DNA of 56,232 nucleotides, from the IMG/VR virus record IMGVR_UViG_3300028027_000068, positions 1-56,232 of that record, one strand, 5' to 3'. Under the pieces are notes generated by a model. That model had not been told where the DNA came from. It searched no databases and saw nothing but the letters and a program-made list of their open reading frames with translations. The stretch is from a virus. Positions 49,597-56,232 of the stretch are shown here, piece after piece (the stretch's first letter is position 1; the number at the start of each line of letters is the position of its first letter). The translations under genes were made by a program, and so were the position numbers.

Positions 49597-49835
49597 TATG
49601 GCTCCTTGTGTTGGATTGTCTTCATAAGACAACCTTTTTGATTTGTGCACCCTGCACACGGTTCGTAGCGCTTTTCGCCCGTGACTATGCACTGATACTT
49701 ATGTTGAATATTCGCTAATTGCCTTGAAGTAGCATAACCCATTGGAGAGCGTCCCTGGGTGTACTTCTCGTCACGAATACCGCCATTAACTGGCTTTGAG
49801 GATGGCCGGCCAGAAGGCTGACCGGCCTTAATCAT
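49596..49835 (-). CDS. Small Cys-cluster protein
   Basis: A 79-residue protein with CIVTGEKRYEPCAGCTNQKG ending in a further Cys (about 48-68), a likely zinc-binding set. ATGA overlap upstream and TAATG downstream. Function unknown. Confidence 0.7.
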   Translation of the reverse strand: MIKAGQPSGRPSSKPVNGGIRDEKYTQGRSPMGYATSRQLANIQHKYQCIVTGEKRYEPCAGCTNQKGCLMKTIQHKEP

Positions 49836-50170
49836 TTTAAATAGTTATTCATTCCTTTTACGGCTAGCTGAATAGCTTCGATTGTGTCCTCGGCAAGGTA
49901 GTCAGCATCAGTGATGGTGATTTTTCCTCCCGAAACAGTTGCATCAATGCCGTGGTAGTCAAGGACTGGGTCAATGATTGATTTAACCTCTCTAATCATT
50001 GATGGTGATGCTTTTAGCATTATTTGACTTGGCTCTTGTGAGCCGTCCGTGCCGACGGTTGATGGCATTAAGGAAAGAGTTACTTCGTTCCCCACAGGCT
50101 TAGTCATGACAACCTGGCCAGACTTGACCTCTATGTCCAGGGATTGGTTTATTGATATAAAAGCTTCCAT
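49832..50170 (-). CDS. Small protein of unknown function
   Basis: A 112-residue alpha/beta protein (DIEVKSGQVVMTKPVGNEVT...). It sits between the protease gene (ten-base gap) and the Cys-cluster gene (ATGA overlap). Position beside the protease suggests a head role, otherwise unknown. Confidence 0.7.
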   Translation of the reverse strand: MEAFISINQSLDIEVKSGQVVMTKPVGNEVTLSLMPSTVGTDGSQEPSQIMLKASPSMIREVKSIIDPVLDYHGIDATVSGGKITITDADYLAEDTIEAIQLAVKGMNNYLK

Positions 50171-50180
50171 TTAATTACCC

Positions 50181-53100
50181 TTAATACTCTTCGTCTTTTT
50201 GTAAATTCTTTATATGAAGATTTAGGTTCTCTTTTAGCTGACGATAAGTCTGCTCGGTCTGATTAGCCACATCCCATAAATTCTGCAGGCGTGCAGCTTC
50301 TTTTGTAGCTTCTCTTTTATTCATGTCTTCCCAGCGCATCAGATGTTTAATAACGCCCTCTTCATCTTGCCAGCTGAGTCTTTCGGCAAGAGCATCGTTC
50401 CAGTCGTTATTTATCCCTCTAACCATTTCTTTCCATCTGGTTTTCAGGTCGTAAAGAGCATCTTCTGCTTCTTCTAGCGACAGGTCGTCAAACTTGGTGT
50501 CTGTAACTTTGTCATGCATATCCCAGGCTTCGTCGCCGTCTTTAGCATTAAGTACCTCATCTAGGGCTGAGCCAGGATTTCTCGCATCGACGTCTGGATT
50601 TTTCTTTTTTGCCCCCATGGCCCCTGAAATTCCGCCCCTGCTATCAGTGTCTCCACCCATGCGGTTGTCGTCCATTTCTGCGTTTTGGTAGTCACGTCGT
50701 AATTTAGCTAACTGACCTTGCAGACCTCGTATTTTGTCTTCCGGTAGATTGAAGTCTCGGGCTTGGGAGGATGCGTCTTCTGGGTTTCCAACCCTTTCGG
50801 TTATGGTAAGGCTATCAAATAGCTCCCGAGGAAGACCGGTACGTTCAACCATTCGTTCAATGGCGGCCTTTTCCCAGTTCTGAAGTTTAGGTGGGCGTTT
50901 TCCTGGCTCGTCCCCGCTCATGGCTCCTGAGAGACCAGCTCTTCTTCTGGCGTTTCTGGCAATTGTGAGTTCGTATTCCATTGGGGTCATCCCGGCAATC
51001 ATCGTTCCGCCGCCGCCGCCATCTATTGGAGCAACACGCGGTGTATCAGCCATGTCTCTTTGGAATTTTTTTCTTTGTGCTGGTGTCATGTTTTTAAGAA
51101 TGTCATCCATACTCTGTGGCTTGTCTGAGCTCATGGCTCCTGAGAGACCAGCCCTCTGTGGGACTCGTGGCTGTGACGGAACAGAAGGACGGGCTGGGGT
51201 TGGCGTAGAGGGAACGGATGGCTTGATTGGTACATCTTCTCTACGAGGAACCTGGATTGGTTTAACCTTGGGCATCATTTGAGGCGCTTTAGGAGCATCA
51301 GGGCGCTGAAAGGTTGTTCCCTCTTGAATAACCCTGTCTCCGTCAGCATCTATTGCGTTGGGGTCGAACCTATCCATTCTATTGGCTCCCATTTGGCCAA
51401 TGCGGCGAAGTTTTCCACCTACACCCTTTGCACTGAAACCTTCAGACATGTTTTGAGCAATATTCATTACTGCTTCGTAACCCTCTTCAGACAATGAATC
51501 GATAAACGGTACGGCGACTCCATCTTCAAGCTCTTTAAGCTCGATGCCGTGGTAGTCACATACGGTCTTTACTAATTCCATAGCTGCGGACTTTTCATCA
51601 CCAAGTGCACGAACAAACAGGTGGGCTCCTGGGGTCTGTTCTTTAAACATACTCCAGTCAATACTCGGCATTGAGGTTCCACATGTTCCGCCGCAGCCGC
51701 AGCCGCCGTGAGGTTTCTTTTCTACGTCTTCCATCATTTCACGATGTCCGTGTGCATACTCGCGTTCATCTTCGTCATCCTCCATGTCTGGGAAAGCGTG
51801 GCCTGGCATAATTCCGGCAGGCGTATTTACTGGTAAATAAACAGTTTCAGCACGAACCTGGTGCGGTTCACCAAACATAAATTCATCACCGTCAAAGTAG
51901 TAGGTGACCCTCATGGTTGTTGACTGTCCACCGTTACTTATGTCAAATATGACCATGTCTCTGTCGGCTGTTCTGATTTTCACAGGAGAGCTAAATCTTT
52001 CAGAAAGAGCTTTGGCAAGGTCTGCCATTCGCCCAACCGAGGTATTGGACATCGACTCCGGCGACTCGTATATAGCACTTTTTTCAGAGACTTGAGAGTT
52101 TTCATCCGTAATTGGGCCACCAACTACCCAAGCATCACACGTGCGAGAAGATGCGCACTTAAAGTCAAACGCTTCGCAGTACCCAAGCTCGGCGGCGTTA
52201 ATTACATCCCAAGCACTGTCACCAAGCTCACCGCCGGCTGCAAGGCCTTTTTGAATGCAGCTTTCCATGTCCGATGTCTTAATGAATACTGCGCAATTTC
52301 CGCATTTTTGTTTCTTTGCTTCAGTCGTATCGACATCCCAGCGAGATGCTTTTTTATTCCAAAATTTTTCATTTGCTTCTTTTGGATTAAGTGGGCCATA
52401 TCCAGCCGTCTCAATAGCTTTTTGTCTATTTTTAATATTTACGGAAACATCAGTTGTTGCTACTGGACACTTGTTTCCACCTTCAGCAGGGTCGGCTTTT
52501 GTTTTGTTTTTGCCATATCTGTCAAGCATTCTGCGACCTTTGGCAGCTAACTCTGCTGCGTCTTGGCGGTTTTTGGGTGCTGGCTCACCCCACGCTACGG
52601 CTGCAAGTGCAAGACGTGTTGGTTCCCCGTCTTCGTCGACCAGCGGGCCTGATGGATTTGTATAGAACCGAGTAAGGAAAGAACCCTTACGGCGCATCTT
52701 TTCAGGAGTGTCAGCAGGTCCTTTTACTCCGGGCTTCAGGTTTGCGCCTTCAGTTTCCTTAAAGTACTTGCGTCCTGCTGGAGTTAGTCCGCCTTTGGGG
52801 TCCTTTAGTTGTTGGTCCGCCTTTATGGATATGGTTCCAGTCAGTTGGTTTGCGCCATGAAGAACTGGAGAAACTTCATAAAGTTCCACTTCTTTAAGCA
52901 TATTGGCTTGCTGAGATGGGTCGAATACTGCATCAAGGGTTTTGTAACCAATAGACCATTCTTGTTCTTCGCCAAAGAACACAACGCTATTAAAGGCTTC
53001 CTTGCCTCTTTCGGACTTTAAGTTGAACTGAACACGTGCATATAGGCCGCCGATTCCAGCACGCTTCATCTTCATCGGAAGGCGCGGGTCGTTTGGCCCA

Positions 53101-53357
53101 ACTTCATAAATGTCGATAACCTTGCCGATTGGCTCGTTCCAGTTATGGCCCCATACGACACGAGGCTTACGGCGCTTAAGACTGCCTACAAACGCTCCAG
53201 GCAGACACACATCGCCTACTGAGTCTTTGTTACCAATACCGGCCACGAAGCATTCAACAATGCCTAGAGCCTCATCAACATTAAACTGACCTGGTATGGC
53301 TTTATATTCTGTAGCTTTTTCTTCAGTCGTTTGCATGTCTGTAAAAGATGACGGCAT
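50181..53357 (-). CDS. Prohead protease (S78) fused to tagged C-terminal region
   Basis: A 1,058-residue protein. Residues 20-180 are an HK97-type S78 prohead protease: H71 in VVWGHNWNEPIG, S135 in EWSIGYKT, and E161 in LYEVSPVLHGAN. Next is a DUF6321-like segment (LTPAGRKYF...LAAVAWGEP, 191-258), then a Cys-rich region (297-410: KCGNCAVFIK, CEAFDFKC, CDAW) and CGCGGTCG. From about 661 comes FDPNAIDADGDRVIQE, the linker MPKVKPIQVPR, and three boundary elements (LSGAMS near 738 and 808, ISGAMG near 910). The family is usually 200-300 residues, so this is a large fusion that links the protease to the tag system. Confidence 0.85.
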   Translation of the reverse strand: MPSSFTDMQTTEEKATEYKAIPGQFNVDEALGIVECFVAGIGNKDSVGDVCLPGAFVGSLKRRKPRVVWGHNWNEPIGKVIDIYEVGPNDPRLPMKMKRAGIGGLYARVQFNLKSERGKEAFNSVVFFGEEQEWSIGYKTLDAVFDPSQQANMLKEVELYEVSPVLHGANQLTGTISIKADQQLKDPKGGLTPAGRKYFKETEGANLKPGVKGPADTPEKMRRKGSFLTRFYTNPSGPLVDEDGEPTRLALAAVAWGEPAPKNRQDAAELAAKGRRMLDRYGKNKTKADPAEGGNKCPVATTDVSVNIKNRQKAIETAGYGPLNPKEANEKFWNKKASRWDVDTTEAKKQKCGNCAVFIKTSDMESCIQKGLAAGGELGDSAWDVINAAELGYCEAFDFKCASSRTCDAWVVGGPITDENSQVSEKSAIYESPESMSNTSVGRMADLAKALSERFSSPVKIRTADRDMVIFDISNGGQSTTMRVTYYFDGDEFMFGEPHQVRAETVYLPVNTPAGIMPGHAFPDMEDDEDEREYAHGHREMMEDVEKKPHGGCGCGGTCGTSMPSIDWSMFKEQTPGAHLFVRALGDEKSAAMELVKTVCDYHGIELKELEDGVAVPFIDSLSEEGYEAVMNIAQNMSEGFSAKGVGGKLRRIGQMGANRMDRFDPNAIDADGDRVIQEGTTFQRPDAPKAPQMMPKVKPIQVPRREDVPIKPSVPSTPTPARPSVPSQPRVPQRAGLSGAMSSDKPQSMDDILKNMTPAQRKKFQRDMADTPRVAPIDGGGGGTMIAGMTPMEYELTIARNARRRAGLSGAMSGDEPGKRPPKLQNWEKAAIERMVERTGLPRELFDSLTITERVGNPEDASSQARDFNLPEDKIRGLQGQLAKLRRDYQNAEMDDNRMGGDTDSRGGISGAMGAKKKNPDVDARNPGSALDEVLNAKDGDEAWDMHDKVTDTKFDDLSLEEAEDALYDLKTRWKEMVRGINNDWNDALAERLSWQDEEGVIKHLMRWEDMNKREATKEAARLQNLWDVANQTEQTYRQLKENLNLHIKNLQKDEEY
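50916..50939 (-). repeat. 24-bp direct repeat, copy 1
   Basis: Identical to 51129-51152; both encode the AGLSGAMS boundary element in the protease protein, so one arose by duplication of the other. Confidence 0.85.
51129..51152 (-). repeat. 24-bp direct repeat, copy 2
   Basis: Exact partner of 50916-50939, 213 bases apart (a whole number of codons). Confidence 0.85.
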
Positions 53358-53413
53358 GATATGGCCCTTTCGACAGAACCCATAATAAACAATTAAATCA
53401 CTTGCTAGCGGAA

Positions 53414-53448
53414 CACTTTAAGTAAAGTGCGTTACTTTACTTAAAGTG
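53414..53448 (-). repeat. Perfect 14-bp inverted repeat between portal and protease
   Basis: CACTTTAAGTAAAG (53414-53427) and CTTTACTTAAAGTG (53435-53448) flank a seven-base loop and take in the portal stop codon. There is no T run, so it is not a classical terminator; it may be an RNA processing or stability stem. Confidence 0.85.
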
Positions 53449-55687
53449 GGTCGAAACGCAATCTGCAACGGCAGTTTATTGTCAAATGAGGTGGCGCAGA
53501 TGGGTCTCCAGGGAAGCGCATCTTCGTGCCCTCCACATCAAAGGAATCTCCTACGTCAACCGTCTTTCCCTGCATTAGAAGGTGTTCGGGTCTAACTTTT
53601 GCATCTTTACGAGTTACCCATGTCTTTGTCGGGGAACCAAGAAGCCTGCTTGCGAAGTACGTACCGGCATTGTATGCAGATTGTGCTTCGTGTTCGGCAA
53701 TCATTCGTCGGCGCTTGGAGAGCAGGTTGAGGAATATTGCAGCTAGTGCCGCTTTTAACATTCCAGACCTGTCTTCATCAGATTGCAAAGATTGCGCTAT
53801 GAGTATGGCCGCAAGAATTTCTTCTTTTGTCGTATTATTAACCTGCTGCGCCCTGGCTATCTGCTCATCCATGTAGGTGTTGAGCTCTTCTTCATCAATC
53901 TCGACGGGCATCCCAGTCTTCTGAGAAGCAAGCCGTGCCGAGTCCTCAATGATTGCCTTAATTACAGGACGAAGGTCTTCAGCAAGCTGCTTATTCCAAA
54001 CCTCGGTATCGAATATTGAATCTCCTTCAAGCTTCCCGGCATCAAGATTTCTTTTTGCTTTTGTGCCGTTAGCCTTCTCGGAAATAACTCTATTCTGCCT
54101 ATCAAAAAGACGCTCAAGGCTTCTATCCATGATTTCTACCCATCGGTCAGAGTCCTGCTCTGCTTTTGTATCCCATTCATCAATAGCCATGTTTAAAGAC
54201 TTGAAGTGAAGTTCATTAAGGTTCTCTGAAAGGCCTTGTATTGGTCCAACTTCAGTTGGGATGGTCTGAGCTGTAGCTTCTTGAGCCAATGCTGCTGTCA
54301 TTCCTTCCTGAGGGGCTGCTGGAGGGGCACCAATCATCCCAGCGTCCTGTCCAAGCACTCCACCGGGCATCGGTGGCATTCCAGGCATTTGAGGGGCTCC
54401 TGGGGCTGCTTGCTGAGCTCCCATCATGTCAACCTGTTGCTGCTGGGTGGAGTCAAATGGCTTATCTGTATATCCAATCGGAGTCAAGTTAGGGTTGGCT
54501 AACATTGCGTTCATCAAGTCTGAGTCAATTTCTTTTTTGCCAGTACCTACGCGATATTCATTGGGACTAATAAGCCCGGCCTGAAGTTCGTCCATCAAAT
54601 AGCGTTCACGCTCCTGCTTGTACAAAACAAGTACTGGAACTTGAGAGGTATCAAAGTCAACGTAATACTCGGGGTCCAAGTTATCCAAAGCTCTGGCCAT
54701 CTGCATTAGGTGAGGCATCATTGTCTCCACCCAAAAGACTCTAATTTCTTCGCCGGCATTAGAGAACGTACGACCAGCAGCGTTACCAATAACAGACTCG
54801 GGAACACCAAAGGCTGAAAGAATTTCTTCTTTTGTAATTTGACGCATTTGAATATATGCGGCATCTCGGGGTGATGCCCCGGTATCAACAAAGTCAACGC
54901 CTTCATCTGAGGACAGCACGGTTACAGCACCGCTCTTTGACAGGTTTCCACGGAATCTGCTGCGCAGCTCATCCTTGTCGTCGTCATCAATTTCACCGCG
55001 TACAACAAGCAATCCGCCCGGACGACCGTCATTCAACAAAAAGTTTCTGTTGTATATCTTTGCCAGGTTTTCAATTTCTATTGCTATTCCTGCTGATTCC
55101 ATCGGAGTCATTGACAAGTAGGGGTCCAGGGGGTGAGGTCTTCTAACCCAAATAACATCTTCAGGCTTGAGAATTATCTTGGTGCCATTACGCATGTCCA
55201 CCTCAAAACCAGAAACAAACGTTTTTGGGTCAGGTATAGGAGACGTATGCTGCGGCGGTAAAAGATGCAAGGCAACTATTTCACCATTGCGGCCTCTTAC
55301 TTTTTCAATAAAAGCACCGCGGCTAGACATTAGTAGCTGTGAAGATAGACGGTATCTAAAAATAAAAGAGTTTTCACCCTGGTTAGACGTCGAGTTAAGA
55401 ATGTCAAGAAGGGGGTTTTTCTTGCGGAGGATTTCACCATCTGGAGAATTGTCCATACGGAGAATCATTGGAAGTCGTGCTTGGTTTCCAGCAATGGCGT
55501 CTATACACCTGCTTACCCACGTTACTTTTTGTACGCCTTCTCGGTACGCGCGCTCAATATCCCAAGAGTCTTTGTACGGACGTCCAGCTATTGATGGGTT
55601 GTACGCAACGGGTGCGCCCGGACCAATCTGGCCCGCTTTTCTCTCAAAATTGTCATTGAGGCTCTTGTTGCTAATATTCCAGGCCAT
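53441..55687 (-). CDS. Portal protein fused to a MuF-like head morphogenesis domain
   Basis: A 748-residue protein. The first 420 residues follow the HK97-type portal pattern (WVSRCIDAIAGNQARLPMIL, LRSRFRGNLSKSGAVTVLSS, FGVPESVIGNAAGRTFSN). A Pro/Met/Gly-rich linker (APGAPQMPGMPPMPGG) leads to a helical region and a C-terminal MuF/SPP1 gp7-like end: AHEA or AEHEAQSAYNAGT, TWVTRKDAKVRPEH, and PPHLTINCRCRL. The portal forms the DNA-entry ring; MuF proteins are few-copy head proteins often carrying toxin domains. Fusion of the two is known in actinophages. Confidence 0.9.
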   Translation of the reverse strand: MAWNISNKSLNDNFERKAGQIGPGAPVAYNPSIAGRPYKDSWDIERAYREGVQKVTWVSRCIDAIAGNQARLPMILRMDNSPDGEILRKKNPLLDILNSTSNQGENSFIFRYRLSSQLLMSSRGAFIEKVRGRNGEIVALHLLPPQHTSPIPDPKTFVSGFEVDMRNGTKIILKPEDVIWVRRPHPLDPYLSMTPMESAGIAIEIENLAKIYNRNFLLNDGRPGGLLVVRGEIDDDDKDELRSRFRGNLSKSGAVTVLSSDEGVDFVDTGASPRDAAYIQMRQITKEEILSAFGVPESVIGNAAGRTFSNAGEEIRVFWVETMMPHLMQMARALDNLDPEYYVDFDTSQVPVLVLYKQERERYLMDELQAGLISPNEYRVGTGKKEIDSDLMNAMLANPNLTPIGYTDKPFDSTQQQQVDMMGAQQAAPGAPQMPGMPPMPGGVLGQDAGMIGAPPAAPQEGMTAALAQEATAQTIPTEVGPIQGLSENLNELHFKSLNMAIDEWDTKAEQDSDRWVEIMDRSLERLFDRQNRVISEKANGTKAKRNLDAGKLEGDSIFDTEVWNKQLAEDLRPVIKAIIEDSARLASQKTGMPVEIDEEELNTYMDEQIARAQQVNNTTKEEILAAILIAQSLQSDEDRSGMLKAALAAIFLNLLSKRRRMIAEHEAQSAYNAGTYFASRLLGSPTKTWVTRKDAKVRPEHLLMQGKTVDVGDSFDVEGTKMRFPGDPSAPPHLTINCRCRLRFDPL

Positions 55688-55697
55688 GATTTAGTAT

Positions 55698-55913
55698 TTA
55701 TTCCTGTCCTAGGAGAAAACCGAACAAACCACAAGATACGCCGGCGCATATAAATCCGGCGGGTACGTACACCAAAAAACATCCAATAGTAGTAAACAGT
55801 ATAAACGAAGTCATCATTAAATTGGCGGCTGACCCTCTATTAGAATTGGCTTTGAACTTTATAGTACACCAATCTACAAATCTCTTAAACGATGACTGAT
55901 TATCTTCCGGCAT
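55698..55913 (-). CDS. Small two-helix membrane protein
   Basis: A 71-residue protein with hydrophobic stretches at about 33-50 and 53-68 (SFILFTTIGCFLVYV, then GFICAGVSCGLFGFLLG). It is the first gene of the head operon; its stop is ten bases before the portal start. Function unknown. Confidence 0.68.
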   Translation of the reverse strand: MPEDNQSSFKRFVDWCTIKFKANSNRGSAANLMMTSFILFTTIGCFLVYVPAGFICAGVSCGLFGFLLGQE

Positions 55914-55946
55914 TCGGCCTGCTCCTCGGGTTTGTCATTGCATACT

Positions 55947-55975
55947 AATCTATACCTATACCTTACGAAGGGCAA
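55947..55975 (-). promoter_or_regulatory. Candidate promoter of the head operon
   Basis: Minus strand TTGCCC (55970-55975), 17 bases, TAGATT (55947-55952). It lies in the divergent gap with the terminase gene and overlaps the terminase ribosome site. Confidence 0.42.
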
Positions 55976-55978
55976 GCA

Positions 55979-56232
55979 ATGACTGACTGGAATAAAGTAC
56001 TCGAATATCTTGAACCAAAGATTTCAGAGTTCTCCGCTGAAAAGCCATCCATAACCCAAAAGGTATTTCTAAGAAGCAATTCCCTGGAGGCGCTATTCGG
56101 CGGCGCTGCCGGCGGTGGAAAGTCATCTGCCCTCCTAATGTCTGCCTTGCAATACGTAGACGTCCCTGGATATTCTGCAATCCTTTTCCGTCGAACATTT
56201 GCCGACTTATCGCTCCCTGGAGCACTTATGGA
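55979..56232 (+). CDS. terL: Terminase large subunit, 5' part (cut by the window end)
   Basis: Only the first 84 codons are present, running off the right edge. They contain FGGAAGGGKSSALLMSAL, the Walker A of phage large terminases, then AILFRRTFADLSLPG, the usual next strand. The product is the ATPase-nuclease motor that packs DNA into the head. GAAGGG precedes the ATG. It is divergent from the portal gene, whereas in most phages the two lie in one transcript. Confidence 0.88.
   Translation, partial: MTDWNKVLEYLEPKISEFSAEKPSITQKVFLRSNSLEALFGGAAGGGKSSALLMSALQYVDVPGYSAILFRRTFADLSLPGALM

Noticed and set aside
49142-49627. Ser-rich plus-strand frame
   Set aside because: Its Ser runs are the reverse of the Glu/Asp-rich codons in the minus-strand gene.
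53414-53448. Portal-protease hairpin as a terminator
   Set aside because: No T run follows, and stopping there would cut the head genes from their only clear upstream promoter.

Overview
The window reads as part of a tailed-phage genome (or prophage) infecting an actinobacterium. Two WhiB-family iron-sulfur regulators, a ThyX thymidylate synthase, a B12-dependent ribonucleotide reductase, an Rpf-like lysin and possible leaderless promoters all fit that host group. The head genes fit a Caudoviricetes phage: an HK97-type capsid, a portal fused to a MuF-like domain, an S78 prohead protease and the start of a large terminase. The moderately AT-rich composition might suggest an aquatic host, but that is only inference.

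Region 1 (1-19.6 kb) is replication, metabolism and regulation in short, alternating-strand units. It holds WhiB-1, a HARP/SNF2 helicase, a two-domain lysin behind a perfect consensus promoter, a HicA-like protein, an AT-hook protein, tRNAs (CAT, Ile-TAT and Arg-TCT), thioredoxin, a ParB-like protein, a DUF932 protein, WhiB-2, a primase-helicase, an HTH protein, NrdJ, an H1-like protein, ThyX, a PD-(D/E)XK nuclease and many very small genes packed by ATGA or TAATG overlaps. Several promoters were read directly. In at least four the -10 box ends only 6-9 nt before the start codon, which suggests leaderless transcripts.

Region 2 (19.7-55.9 kb, all minus strand) is the head-assembly block, read right to left: small membrane protein, portal-MuF, prohead protease, then about 23 kb of very large modular genes, then the major capsid protein, then one more 1,806-residue modular gene. 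The modular proteins look like 'polyvalent' phage proteins, the fused multi-enzyme proteins thought to enter the cell with phage DNA. They carry at least four ADP-ribosyltransferase-like domains, three HExxH metallopeptidases, a Nudix hydrolase, a zeta-toxin-like kinase, a possible HipA-like kinase and several helix-turn-helix domains.

The most striking signal is a set of recurring peptide tags in these proteins. One is an EF-hand-like string (FDPNAIDGDNDGxVQE...FERP), a second is a Cys motif (RCPxG...GGxFT...C), a third is GCxG...WMPC. A short element, (I/L/V)(S/T)G(A/S)(M/I/V)(G/S/A), occurs about 20 times and falls at domain boundaries. The protease protein carries the same tags. My inference is a head-loaded set of effector polyproteins cut into single enzymes at these elements. 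A canonical A AAA AAA slippery heptamer would fuse the zeta-like kinase to the upstream tagged protein by -1 frameshifting. The terminase gene starts at the right edge on the plus strand, divergent from the head operon.
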